The position numbers and the translations under genes are program-made. 64,000 bases of DNA from an uncultured Aquimarina sp. GTDB lineage: Bacteria; Bacteroidota; Bacteroidia; Flavobacteriales; Flavobacteriaceae. The stretch covers positions 40,009-104,008 of the forward strand of contig CANMLG010000031.1 of NCBI GenBank assembly GCA_947498765.1, read 5' to 3'. This document shows, piece after piece, positions 1 through 10,199 of the stretch (position 1 is the stretch's first letter; each line of letters starts with the position of its first letter). The notes under the pieces are model-generated. The model was not told where the DNA came from, did not search any database, and worked only from the letters and a program-made list of their open reading frames with translations.

Positions 1-1181
1 GGGCTACCTCATATGTAGGCCACTTTTTATTAGAAGCTAAAAACAAAGGTTTTGCTATCCCTTTAGGCATGATAAATAAATGGGTTAATTACCAAAAGTC
101 TGTCGCTAATTCATGGAAATCAAGTCCCAAAAATAGTTCAAATTATTATCGATGGTCCGATATGCAACAAGCTTATCGTTTATACACACTTGCCTTAGCC
201 AATAAAGCCGAAATGGGCGCTATGAATAGATTAAAAGAATCTGAAACCTTAAGCCTACAAGCCCTTTGGCGTTTAGCTGCCGCTTATGCTGTTGCAGGTC
301 AAAAGGAAATTGGAAAAGAATTGATTTTTGGGAAATCCTATGAAATTCCTGAATATAAAGAAATGGGCTACAGCTATGGTTCCAACACCAGGGATAAAGC
401 AATGATTTTAGAAACCCTTATTTTACTAGATGAAAAGGAAAAAGCTGCCGAATTATTAAAATCACTTGCCAATGAATTAAATGCAAAAAAATGGATGAGT
501 ACGCAAACCACTGCCTATTCACTAATAGCAGTTTCTAAATTTATTACTGGTAATAAATCCAATGGACAACTTGCTTTTTCATATACCCAAAATGGTAACC
601 CTAGTGCCAATTTTGCTTCCAATAAACCCATATTCAAACAAGCTTTGAAAGTAATTAAAACTTCAAATACATTGAACATAAAAAACAACAATACTGGTGT
701 ACTATTTGCTCGTGTAGTTACCGAAGGGGTTCCTGTAACTAAAAAAACACCAGATTCAAGCAATGATTTACAAATGAAAGTCACTTATCTTGATTTAGAA
801 AACAAGCCTATTAATCCAAATCAAATTAAACAAGGAACCGATTTTAAAGTTGAAGTTCAACTTAAAAATCCAGGATATAAAGGAGACTATAAACAAATGG
901 CATTAACTCAATTATTCCCATCGGGCTGGGAAATACAAAACATACGCATGGATAAAGTAGGTGAAAAACATTTAAAAAGCACTCCGGACTATATGGATGT
1001 TCGTGATGATCGAATTCACTATTACTTTGATCTTAAAAAAGGCGCTACCAAAACTTTTGTAAGTTTAGTTAACGCCTCTTACTTAGGAAATTTTTATATG
1101 CCTTCTATAACTTGCGAAGCTATGTATGACAATACCATCAATGCAACTAAAGGAGGAAGTTGGACAGAAGTTAAAAAGTAA
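1..1181 (+). CDS. alpha-2-macroglobulin family protein, C-terminal fragment (truncated by window start)
   Basis: The reading frame is open from base 3 upstream of the listed ATG (ATSYVGHFLLEAKNKGFAIPLGM...). C-terminal bacterial A2M-like text: 'VTEGVPV...YLDLENKPINPNQIKQGTDFKVEVQLKNPG...LTQLFPSGWEIQN'. Confidence 0.8.
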   Translation, partial: ATSYVGHFLLEAKNKGFAIPLGMINKWVNYQKSVANSWKSSPKNSSNYYRWSDMQQAYRLYTLALANKAEMGAMNRLKESETLSLQALWRLAAAYAVAGQKEIGKELIFGKSYEIPEYKEMGYSYGSNTRDKAMILETLILLDEKEKAAELLKSLANELNAKKWMSTQTTAYSLIAVSKFITGNKSNGQLAFSYTQNGNPSANFASNKPIFKQALKVIKTSNTLNIKNNNTGVLFARVVTEGVPVTKKTPDSSNDLQMKVTYLDLENKPINPNQIKQGTDFKVEVQLKNPGYKGDYKQMALTQLFPSGWEIQNIRMDKVGEKHLKSTPDYMDVRDDRIHYYFDLKKGATKTFVSLVNASYLGNFYMPSITCEAMYDNTINATKGGSWTEVKK

Positions 1182-1258
1182 ATAAAATACTACATAAAAA
1201 TTTCATATGTCATCATTTTTTGTATTTTTAAGCACAACAACTTAAAAATTAGCTCTTT

Positions 1259-1678
1259 ATGATGATATATGAGATTTGCTACCTAAGCAAAGCAAGCCCG
1301 CATTTGACCAATGACGAACTTAAAAATGTTTTAGAAAAAACAACACATTATAATAACAGTAATGGAATTACGGGTGTGCTTTTATTTTCTTCTGGAATTT
1401 TTTTTCAAGTTCTTGAAGGCGATGAAACCTTGGTTACAAATTTATTTTGTAATAAAATAATGAAAGACACCAGGCACAGCGATGTGTATGTAATTTTACG
1501 AAAAAATACCAAAGTTCCGTTTTTTTCAGGATATAGTTCAAAGATAAACACTTCACAACAACATATCGAAGTGGCTCAACTTAAAAAATACATTGAAAAA
1601 AACAATATACTAAACAATCCAGATCGGTTTAGACGTTTACTTATACCGCATTTAACCACTATGCTAACCAGTTCTTAG
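1259..1678 (+). CDS. BLUF domain blue-light sensor protein
   Basis: Short single-domain BLUF pattern: 'IYEICYLSKAS', 'NNSNGITGVLLFSSGIFFQVLEGDE' with the flavin-binding Tyr, Asn and Gln positions, and 'DTRHSDVYVI'. Confidence 0.85.
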   Translation: MMIYEICYLSKASPHLTNDELKNVLEKTTHYNNSNGITGVLLFSSGIFFQVLEGDETLVTNLFCNKIMKDTRHSDVYVILRKNTKVPFFSGYSSKINTSQQHIEVAQLKKYIEKNNILNNPDRFRRLLIPHLTTMLTSS

Positions 1679-2564
1679 GATTTTTAAGCACCTCCAGTAA
1701 CTTCGCTTCTGCTGTTCCTTCCCCCGGGTGGTGGTTATAGCGCCACTGTACATTTGGTGGCAAACTCATCAAAATACTTTCGATACGACCATTAGTTTTT
1801 AAACCAAACAATGTTCCTTTATCGTGTACTAAATTAAACTCAACATAACGGCCTCGTCTAATTTCTTGCCAATCCCTATGCTCCTTAGTAAAAGATAAGT
1901 CTTTTCTTTTTTCTAAAATAGGCACATAAGCTTCTACAAAACTATTTCCTACCTCGGTTACAAAAGCATACCAATCATCAATGCTTCGATCTTCGGTAGC
2001 TTTACAATAATCAAAAAATAAACCTCCTATACCACGTCCTTCTCCTCGGTGCGCATTATAAAAGTATTCATCACATTTTTGCTTGTATATTGGATAAAAT
2101 TCAGCATCATGTTTATCGCAGGCTATTTTACATGTGTTGTGAAAATGAATTGCATCTTCCTCAAATAAATAATAAGGCGTTAAATCTTGTCCACCACCAA
2201 ACCATTGATCTACAATTTCGCCCTGTTTATTATACATTTCAAAATAACGCCAGTTGGCATGTACTGTTGGCGCCATTGGGTTTTTAGGATGAATAACCAA
2301 ACTTAAACCACATGCAAAAAAATCCACATCTTCAACCTTAAAATAAGCTTGCATCGTTTTTGGCAAAGGCCCATGAACTGCTGATATATTGACCCCTCCC
2401 TTTTCTATAACTGCCCCATTTTCTATCACACGGGTACGACCTCCTCCACCTTCAGGGCGTTCCCAAAGGTCTTCCTGAAAAGTAGCTTTAGCATCTACTT
2501 TTTCTAAAGCAGTAGTGATTTGGTCTTGTAGGTTTTGTATGTATTGGTAGAATTGTTCTTTCAT
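1659..2564 (-). CDS. hemF: oxygen-dependent coproporphyrinogen III oxidase
   Basis: 'GGGGRTRVIENGAVIEKGGVNISAVHG', 'WFGGGQDLTPYY', 'GRYVEFNLVHDKGTLFGLKTNGRIESILMSLPP'. Confidence 0.96.
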   Translation of the reverse strand: MKEQFYQYIQNLQDQITTALEKVDAKATFQEDLWERPEGGGGRTRVIENGAVIEKGGVNISAVHGPLPKTMQAYFKVEDVDFFACGLSLVIHPKNPMAPTVHANWRYFEMYNKQGEIVDQWFGGGQDLTPYYLFEEDAIHFHNTCKIACDKHDAEFYPIYKQKCDEYFYNAHRGEGRGIGGLFFDYCKATEDRSIDDWYAFVTEVGNSFVEAYVPILEKRKDLSFTKEHRDWQEIRRGRYVEFNLVHDKGTLFGLKTNGRIESILMSLPPNVQWRYNHHPGEGTAEAKLLEVLKNPKNWLA

Positions 2565-2566
2565 AA

Positions 2567-3592
2567 CTATCCTTTATACTCCTTAACCGCATCTACAAAT
2601 GCCTGTGCATTTGCTACCGGAATATTAGGCAAAATACCATGTCCAAGATTAGCGATGTAACGATCTTTTCCAAACTCGTTAATCATTTGAGTCACCATCT
2701 TTTTTATTTCGGCCGGAGGCGAAAGTAAACGCGAAGGATCAAAATTACCTTGCAAGGTAATATTTCCTCCTGTTAAATAACGTGCATTACGTGCCGAACA
2801 TGTCCAATCCACCCCTAAGGCAGATGCTCCAGACTTGCTCATTTCTTGCAAAGCAAACCAACAGCCTTTTCCAAAAGCAATTACTGGTGTTTCCTCTTTT
2901 AAAGCATCAATTATTTGTTGAATATATTTCCATGAAAATTCTTGATAATCCACAGGGGATAACATTCCTCCCCAACTATCAAAAACTTGAACAGCATTTA
3001 CCCCTGCAGCTACTTTAGCTTTTAAATACGCAATAGTAGTATCCGTTATTTTTTGTAATAATGAATGTGCTGCCACGGGTTCTTGAAAACAAAAAGCTTT
3101 GGCTTTGTCAAAGTTTTTAGATCCTTGCCCTTGCACCATATAACATAAAATTGTCCATGGCGAACCTGCAAAACCTATTAATGGCACCTCATCATTTAAT
3201 GACTCTTTTGTCATTTTAATAGCCTCCATCACATAACCCAAAGTTTCCTCTATATTAGGAATGATCACTTGGTCAACATCTTTTTGAGATCGAATTGGAT
3301 TTGGCAACCAAGGCCCAATACCATCCTTCATTTGTACCTCAACATTCATAGCCTGTGGTACTACTAAAATATCACTAAATAAAATCGCAGCATCTGTACC
3401 AATTTGATGTATCGGCATTACTGTGATTTCGGTAGCTAACTCTGGAGTTTGGCAACGTGTAAAAAAGTCATATTTAGCTTTTAACTTCATAAAATCAGGA
3501 AGATAACGCCCTGCTTGACGCATCATCCATACCGGCGGACGCTCTACTGTTTCTCCTTTAAGTGCTCTTAAAAATAAATCGTTCTTAATCAT
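2567..3592 (-). CDS. hemE: uroporphyrinogen decarboxylase
   Basis: '[17 protein letters not shown]', 'GFAGSPWT', '[10 protein letters not shown]', 'NLGHGILPN'. Confidence 0.97.
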   Translation of the reverse strand: MIKNDLFLRALKGETVERPPVWMMRQAGRYLPDFMKLKAKYDFFTRCQTPELATEITVMPIHQIGTDAAILFSDILVVPQAMNVEVQMKDGIGPWLPNPIRSQKDVDQVIIPNIEETLGYVMEAIKMTKESLNDEVPLIGFAGSPWTILCYMVQGQGSKNFDKAKAFCFQEPVAAHSLLQKITDTTIAYLKAKVAAGVNAVQVFDSWGGMLSPVDYQEFSWKYIQQIIDALKEETPVIAFGKGCWFALQEMSKSGASALGVDWTCSARNARYLTGGNITLQGNFDPSRLLSPPAEIKKMVTQMINEFGKDRYIANLGHGILPNIPVANAQAFVDAVKEYKG

Positions 3593-4239
3593 TGCTTTTT
3601 AAAATGTTTTATGACTTTTACTAATACATTTTCGATACTCGGTTGCGCTGCTACCGTATACTGTTCTGTATATTTTTTTAACGCTTTTGCTGTCGTATTT
3701 CCTATGCAAAAACTATGTCCTGATATATTATTTTTACTAAAATAACTTTCAACTCCCGATGGACTAAAAAATAATACGCCATCGAATTCTTGTTCGTATT
3801 TTTTTGGAGTATATATTGTTTTATACACCGGTATTTCTCTCCAAATAATCTTATTTTTTGTCAAAGCGTTTGGTAAAATTTCCAACCGATCTTTGGCACA
3901 AAAATAATGATAGCTTTTATCTTTGTGATTCGTTATTATATATTCCGAAAGCGCTTTAGCATTTGGAGCACAATGCTGTACTTTTATGTTCAATTTGTTT
4001 AATAAACTTTCGGTTCTTTTACCTACACAAAAATAATTTTTAATAGCTACCCCCTTATCCAAAACAGCTTTTAAGCCGTTCAAACTACTAAAAATAGCAT
4101 TTGTCACCACTTTCTCTGTTACAGAAAATGAAATAGGAGCTGTGGCTATAAAATCAACATCCACTATAGCTAACTGGGCATTCAATAAATGTTCCTTTTG
4201 TGCTAGACTTAGTTTTTTTGTTGACAGTATTGTTTTCAA
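3589..4239 (-). CDS. hemD: uroporphyrinogen-III synthase
   Basis: HemD-like sequence lying between hemC and hemE; '[16 protein letters not shown]...[12 protein letters not shown]'; 4-nt overlap with hemE. Confidence 0.88.
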   Translation of the reverse strand: MKTILSTKKLSLAQKEHLLNAQLAIVDVDFIATAPISFSVTEKVVTNAIFSSLNGLKAVLDKGVAIKNYFCVGKRTESLLNKLNIKVQHCAPNAKALSEYIITNHKDKSYHYFCAKDRLEILPNALTKNKIIWREIPVYKTIYTPKKYEQEFDGVLFFSPSGVESYFSKNNISGHSFCIGNTTAKALKKYTEQYTVAAQPSIENVLVKVIKHFKKQ

Positions 4240-4251
4240 TATATTGGTATT

Positions 4252-5172
4252 CTACTTTTTCTTTTTTAAACTTGCTTTAATTTCTTGCATTAACTCAACT
4301 CCTCCTTGCTGCAACAATTCTTCTGCATAATTCGTACCTATAGTTGCTGCTTCATTTAAATCACAACTTTTTGAGATGCTTAACTTCTGCTTTCCATCTA
4401 GCGAAAAAAGTACGCCTTCAAAGTTTATTTTGTCATTTTCAAGCCTAGCCAAAGCGCCAATGGGTGCCGTACAACCTCCTTCCAACTTTCGCAAAAAATC
4501 ACGCTCTATATGCACACATAATTCTGTTATAGGATCATTAAGTTGTCCTAAAGCTTCCTTACAATACGTATCATTTTCCATGGCTACGACCAACATTGCT
4601 CCTTGGGCAGGTGCTGGAATCATCCAATCTAACGAAATTACCTCTTCTGGCGTAAGCCCTATACGCTCCAAACCTGCTGCGGCAAAAATAGCTCCTTGCC
4701 AATTATTATCTTTTAGTTTTTGAAGTCGAGTATTTACATTACCCCTTAAATCCACAAGCTTATGATTTGGGTACTTATGTAACCATTGTGCTTGCCTACG
4801 CAAACTCCCTGTGGCAATGGTTGCTTCTTCAGAAAAATCAGCCGTTCCTTTATGAATCAATACATCGTTTACATTAGCACGCTTTAACACCGCAGCCTCA
4901 ACAATTCCTTGAGGTAACAATGTGGGCACATCTTTCATGGAATGTACAGCAATGTCAACTTCTCCTTTTAACATGGCAACATCCAAGGTTTTTGTAAAAA
5001 CTCCTGTTATTCCAAGTTCATATAAGGGTTTATCTAATATCAAATCTCCTGTTGACTTTACAGGAAGCAATTCCGACGGATAGCCTAAGTCAGCTAGCTG
5101 TTTTTGTACTGTTTTAGCTTGCCACAAGGCTAACTCACTATCGCGGGTTCCTATTCGAATTACTCTACTCAA
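4252..5172 (-). CDS. hemC: hydroxymethylbilane synthase
   Basis: 'IRIGTRDSELALWQAKTVQ', 'HSMKDVPT', 'GSLRRQAQ', 'EGGCTAPIGA'. Confidence 0.97.
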   Translation of the reverse strand: MSRVIRIGTRDSELALWQAKTVQKQLADLGYPSELLPVKSTGDLILDKPLYELGITGVFTKTLDVAMLKGEVDIAVHSMKDVPTLLPQGIVEAAVLKRANVNDVLIHKGTADFSEEATIATGSLRRQAQWLHKYPNHKLVDLRGNVNTRLQKLKDNNWQGAIFAAAGLERIGLTPEEVISLDWMIPAPAQGAMLVVAMENDTYCKEALGQLNDPITELCVHIERDFLRKLEGGCTAPIGALARLENDKINFEGVLFSLDGKQKLSISKSCDLNEAATIGTNYAEELLQQGGVELMQEIKASLKKKK

Positions 5173-5174
5173 GC

Positions 5175-6425
5175 TTATAAATTTTGAAGTTGAAATACTT
5201 TTTGAATAAACTCGATACTTTCATCGGAGTTATGCTGTTCTTCGCGCAAATGATTAGCAAATTGCGAAGTGATTTTATGAATAATACGATCACTTACCAG
5301 TGCCGCTTCATTAGCATCAAAATCACCTTTCTTTTTACGTAATTGGTTAATTTCACTATCGCGTATTAGTGTCAATTTTGTTTTTAAAGCCTTTATGGTA
5401 GGTGCAAATTTTCGGGTTTCTAACCAGGCATTAAATTCACTTACTATTTCATCGATAATTTTTTCTGCATTCGGAATTTGAGATTCTCGCTTTGCCAAAG
5501 TATCATCAGTAATTTGTGATAAATTATCCAAATGAACCAAACTTACATTCGGTAATTCTAATACATTGTCCGACACATTCCTAGGCACCGACAAATCCAA
5601 TATCAACAAAGGTTTTGTGGTGTGTATTAATTGCTTTGAAATTGTAGGATTTTGAGCTCCGGTAGCCACCACTAACACATCTGTTTGCTTAATTTCAGCT
5701 TGTATATTTGCATATTCTTTTACTACTAAATTAAACTTCCCTGCTACTTTTTCAGCTTTATCCTTTGTTCGGTTAATTAGCGTAATATGATCGTTTTTGG
5801 TATGCTTGATTAAGTTTTCGCAGGTATTTCGGCCTATTTTCCCTGTACCAAATAATACAATCTTTTTATTAGAAATATCCTCAACATTCTGCATAATATA
5901 TTGCACGGAGGCAAACGAAACAGAGGTCGCTCCCGAAGAAATTTCGGTTTCATTTTTTATCCGCTTACTTGCCTGAATGACTGCATTTATTAAACGCTCC
6001 ATAAAAGGATTAATCATCACATGCTCTTTAGCCAACTTAAAACCATTTTTAACTTGACTAATAATCTCAAAATCTCCTAAAATTTGGCTATCTAAACCTG
6101 TACCCACTCTAAAAAGGTGTGCTACCGCCTTTGAATTTTTAAAAACATAGGCTACTTTTTCAAATTCTTCAACAGTTCCATGAGTATGCTCACATAATAA
6201 TTTAATTAATTGAAAAGGATGCTGTGCAAAACCATGAAGCTCGGTTCTATTACAAGTAGACATTATTAACAAAGATTCAATCCCCTCTGCTTTAGCTTGT
6301 TTTAAGATATTCTTTTTGGCCTCCTCACTTACACTAAAACTACCACGTGTAACCACATCGGCTTTTTTATAACTAAGTCCAATACTATAAAAATTTGATC
6401 CTTTTGCTCGTAGGTGGGGCTCCAT
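5175..6425 (-). CDS. hemA: glutamyl-tRNA reductase
   Basis: 'STCNRTELH', 'HLFRVGTGLDSQILGDFEI', 'VSFASVQYI', 'LDLSVPRNV'. Confidence 0.96.
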   Translation of the reverse strand: MEPHLRAKGSNFYSIGLSYKKADVVTRGSFSVSEEAKKNILKQAKAEGIESLLIMSTCNRTELHGFAQHPFQLIKLLCEHTHGTVEEFEKVAYVFKNSKAVAHLFRVGTGLDSQILGDFEIISQVKNGFKLAKEHVMINPFMERLINAVIQASKRIKNETEISSGATSVSFASVQYIMQNVEDISNKKIVLFGTGKIGRNTCENLIKHTKNDHITLINRTKDKAEKVAGKFNLVVKEYANIQAEIKQTDVLVVATGAQNPTISKQLIHTTKPLLILDLSVPRNVSDNVLELPNVSLVHLDNLSQITDDTLAKRESQIPNAEKIIDEIVSEFNAWLETRKFAPTIKALKTKLTLIRDSEINQLRKKKGDFDANEAALVSDRIIHKITSQFANHLREEQHNSDESIEFIQKVFQLQNL

Positions 6426-6627
6426 AAATATCCTATCGTTAAAGATGCTACAAAAATACTGTCGTTAAACAACTTAAAATAACGCTGTAAGTTTTATAAA
6501 TGTCGCCTAAAGCGTTTTACCACATTTTACACTTACAAATTGTTAAAAATTCCTATAAATATTTAGCAATACCGTATATTTGAGTAGTTGTTTAGATTTA
6601 TTACACATAAGAAAAGCTAGCTTGCGT

Positions 6628-7515
6628 ATGGAAATTGTATCAAAAAATATCGCTGAAGGTTTAATGGAAGAAATTCAACTTGAAAATCACTTCTTGATTT
6701 TAAAATTTCAAAACGAAACCGAAAAAACGCAAACCGTAGTTCGTGACATTGATAGTAGTTTTATACAATTTCATTATGCCATAAAAGGCAATGGTCTATT
6801 CAGTTTCAATAATGGCTCGTATATGATGCCTATGAAAGAGGAAACTTCGCTACTACTTTATAATCCAACAAGGGAATTACCCATGAATCTTCAAATTGAA
6901 CCCAATTCATGGTTAGTTACATTACTAGTATCTATCAAAAAATTTCATAGTTTATTTTCTGCAGAAGCTAATTATATTCCATTTTTAAGTACTGAAAATA
7001 GCGACAAAAAATATTACGCAGATAAAGCTATTTCTCCATCGATGGCTGTGGTATTAAACCAATTAATGAATTTTAATGTACACAGCTCATTAAGAGACTT
7101 GTATTACAAAGCCAAAGCTTATGAATTATTAAGCCTTCATTTTAACAAACCCGAAGATGCCGATGTTGAACAATGCCCCTTTTTAGCCGACGAACTCAAT
7201 GTTCAAAAAATAAGACAGGCTAAAAAAATCATTATTGACCGCATGGCCGAACCACCTTCATTACAAGATTTAGCCATAGAAATCGGATTACCTTTAAAAA
7301 AATTAAAAGACGGTTTTAAACAAATTTATGGCGAACCCGTTTACACTTTCCTTTTTGATCATAAAATGGAACTTGCCTGCAAACTACTTGCAGAGGGCAA
7401 TAATGTAAATGAAGTTGGATTAAAAGTAGGTTACAGTACATCTAGTCATTTTATTGCTGCTTTTAAAAAGAAATACGGCACTACACCAAAAAAATACGTA
7501 ACCTCGTTAGTCTAA
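6628..7515 (+). CDS. AraC family transcriptional regulator, divergent from hemA
   Basis: C-terminal AraC HTH: 'LQDLAIEIGLPLKKLKDGFKQIYGEPVYTFLFDHKMELACKLLAEGNNVNEVGLKVGYSTSSHFIAAFKKKYGTTPKKY'. The ORF track starts at a TTG (6580), but a TATATTTG -7-like box covers 6575-6582, so the ATG at 6628 is preferred. Confidence 0.88.
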   Translation: MEIVSKNIAEGLMEEIQLENHFLILKFQNETEKTQTVVRDIDSSFIQFHYAIKGNGLFSFNNGSYMMPMKEETSLLLYNPTRELPMNLQIEPNSWLVTLLVSIKKFHSLFSAEANYIPFLSTENSDKKYYADKAISPSMAVVLNQLMNFNVHSSLRDLYYKAKAYELLSLHFNKPEDADVEQCPFLADELNVQKIRQAKKIIIDRMAEPPSLQDLAIEIGLPLKKLKDGFKQIYGEPVYTFLFDHKMELACKLLAEGNNVNEVGLKVGYSTSSHFIAAFKKKYGTTPKKYVTSLV

Positions 7516-7701
7516 TTTAAAAATACCTTTTTCATTTTAACAAACCTAAAACAAAACTTAATATATAATAATTCAATATATTATTTCTAAAAAATAATGA
7601 CTTTTATCTTTTTTAAGATTAAATTTAAAATGATACGATTTGCTGATAATTATTTCGTTAATCATATGATATACTAAAAATAGTTTTCACCATACTTCCA
7701 T

Positions 7702-10146
7702 ATGACAAAAAATTACAAGATCTATGTAACATTAGCTACACTCATATCATTGTTTTTTTTATCAAATCAATCTTTTGCTCAGGGAGGATTTTGTAATGAC
7801 ATCACACCTTTCTGTTCTAATAACGAAGGTCTAATATTTAAAAATTGCTCATTAGGTAAAGAAGGTTGTAACCTTTTTTCCGAATCTGGACCAAACTATG
7901 ACTGCCTAGAAGACACCTCATTCCCTGGCTGGTTTTTTTTAAAGGTTGGAAAAGCTGGAACCTTTGATTTTAAAATAGTACAAAACACCCAATTTGATAA
8001 TGATGGAAATCCAATTGGATTTGGATTAGACGTTGACTTTATAGCATGGGGCCCATTTGATGAAAGCAACAACCTTTGTGATTACACAAAACTACAATCT
8101 CCCAACCAAATAGGATGTAGTTTTCTACCCGATGTTACCGAATCCTTATCGATACCTAATGCAAAAGTGGGAGAAATATACATTTTGGTTATCACAAATT
8201 TTAGCCAATTTGAAGGCTTTATCCAATTACAACAAACCAATATAGGCAAACCCGGGTCTGGTGCTACTGATTGCTCTATTGTTTCCACAAAAAAAGGGTG
8301 TAACGGAGAAACTGTTGATTTAGATATTTTTTTCTCTAATGTAACTAATTACCTATGGGAATATGATGACGGGTCAGGCTACACAGAAATATTTAACGGA
8401 AACTTCCCCTCTATTAAAGTTGATTCACCTGGTCTTTACAGAGCAACATCGAGTTTTGAAGCTGCATCAAGTAGAGTTAATGAATTTAATGTTGAATTTT
8501 TCCCAAAACCAATTACAGTAAATGAACCTTTAGATATTTTTGAATGCGGTGGCAAATTAGCCCAAGTACCTTTTAACCTTACTTCTAATGCAAAATTGAT
8601 ACTTGGAGAACAAAACACCTCTTTATTTAAAGTTGAATTTTTCGATATTTTAAATAGCCTTATAACTACTCCAGAAGCTTATTTTATTGAAAACAACACA
8701 TCTGAAAAAATAAACGCTCGTATAAGTGATTTATCTGGCTCTTGCACTTCTGAAAGTTCTTTTATCATTGCAGCTCGTCCTTTAGTTGCAGGAAATATTC
8801 CTGATTATGTAATCTGCGATTTAGACAACTCCAAAAATGAAATTGTAAACTTAAGTGACCAATTCGATTCTTTTATTTTAAACAATCAAGTTCCTTCTAA
8901 ATTTTCAATTACCTATTACACTTCCAAAAGAGATGCCGAATTAAAAAATTCTGCATTACAAAACAACTATCTAGTAAATTCAAATATTACAACAATTTAT
9001 TCTCGAATAGAAAATATTGATGATCCTAGTTGTTTTGATATCAGTAATGCTTTTACAATTTATTTACAAAGTTTCCCTGTAATAAATAAAACTATCCCAC
9101 CCTTAATTGGTTGTGACAATGACCTTAACAAAATAGAAACCTTTGATCTAACTGAATTTAATCCAATTTTAAACGCATCAGGAATAGAACCCAACAATTT
9201 TGAAATATCTTATTACGAAAGTAAAGAAGATGCTGAAATAAAAACTAATGCATTAAATACTACATATCAAAATAAATTTAACCCACAAATTTTATACGCT
9301 CGTATTGAAAAACCTATAATAAACACAGAGCTTGACTCCTGTTTTAAAATTATTGAACTACGCTTAAATATTGTTATTCCACCTCAATTAAATTTAGAAG
9401 ATCAATACCGTATATGTACTGATAATAATGGCGTATTAATCCCTGAAATAGAAGGCACTCCTTCTCCTGCTATTATTGATACTAGATTGGCCTCAGAAAA
9501 CATGAAGTTTGTATGGTTTTACAATAACGAGCAAATTGAAAATAGTAATACTCCTTCAATTACAGCCTTTAATGAAGGGGTTTACGAAGTTATGGCTACC
9601 AATTTAATCACTGGCTGCTTTAATTCAGCAAAAACAAGTGTTAAAACATCATCTGCACCTACAACTTATAATGCTGATTTTATTACTGATATTTTCGATT
9701 CGAACAAAACGATTTTAGCTACTGCTTTTGGCAATGATGATTCCACATATATTTACCAACTAAACGATGGAAATTTTCAAAATAGTGGTCGATTTGAAAA
9801 CGTTAGTTTTGGCGATCACACTATTACCATTAAGGATTCCGATGGCTGCGGGAGCGTATCTATCCATATAAATGGAATAGAATTTATTAATTTTTTTACT
9901 CCTAACCAAGATGGTATTTTCGACACTTGGAACATCAGAGGCTTTGACGAAATTGACCCTTCAGCTATAACTCATATTTTTGATCGTTATGGCAAACTAC
10001 TAAAAAAAATAACGGTTTCTGGCGAAGGCTGGGATGGCACATACAACAACAGACACATGCCCTCAGATGAGTATTGGTTTAAAATTACCTATAACCAAAA
10101 AGGAGTACTCAAACATTTTTCTAGTCATTTTAGTCTTAAAAGGTAA
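7702..10146 (+). CDS. secreted protein with T9SS type B (gliding motility) C-terminal sorting domain
   Basis: N-terminal signal peptide (LISLFFLSNQSFAQ); C-terminus 'FFTPNQDGIFDTWNIRGFDE...IFDRYGKLLKKI...GWDGTYNNRHMPSDEYWFKITYNQKG' is typical of type B CTDs. Confidence 0.92.
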   Translation: MTKNYKIYVTLATLISLFFLSNQSFAQGGFCNDITPFCSNNEGLIFKNCSLGKEGCNLFSESGPNYDCLEDTSFPGWFFLKVGKAGTFDFKIVQNTQFDNDGNPIGFGLDVDFIAWGPFDESNNLCDYTKLQSPNQIGCSFLPDVTESLSIPNAKVGEIYILVITNFSQFEGFIQLQQTNIGKPGSGATDCSIVSTKKGCNGETVDLDIFFSNVTNYLWEYDDGSGYTEIFNGNFPSIKVDSPGLYRATSSFEAASSRVNEFNVEFFPKPITVNEPLDIFECGGKLAQVPFNLTSNAKLILGEQNTSLFKVEFFDILNSLITTPEAYFIENNTSEKINARISDLSGSCTSESSFIIAARPLVAGNIPDYVICDLDNSKNEIVNLSDQFDSFILNNQVPSKFSITYYTSKRDAELKNSALQNNYLVNSNITTIYSRIENIDDPSCFDISNAFTIYLQSFPVINKTIPPLIGCDNDLNKIETFDLTEFNPILNASGIEPNNFEISYYESKEDAEIKTNALNTTYQNKFNPQILYARIEKPIINTELDSCFKIIELRLNIVIPPQLNLEDQYRICTDNNGVLIPEIEGTPSPAIIDTRLASENMKFVWFYNNEQIENSNTPSITAFNEGVYEVMATNLITGCFNSAKTSVKTSSAPTTYNADFITDIFDSNKTILATAFGNDDSTYIYQLNDGNFQNSGRFENVSFGDHTITIKDSDGCGSVSIHINGIEFINFFTPNQDGIFDTWNIRGFDEIDPSAITHIFDRYGKLLKKITVSGEGWDGTYNNRHMPSDEYWFKITYNQKGVLKHFSSHFSLKR

Positions 10147-10199
10147 CTTGATTATTTTTACCAAAAAAGCAAACTACTTTTTATGTATATTTAATACAT

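Noticed and set aside
4376-4723. 115-aa plus-strand ORF inside hemC
   Set aside because: Antisense to a clear hemC; composition looks like a shadow frame and no recognizable domain.
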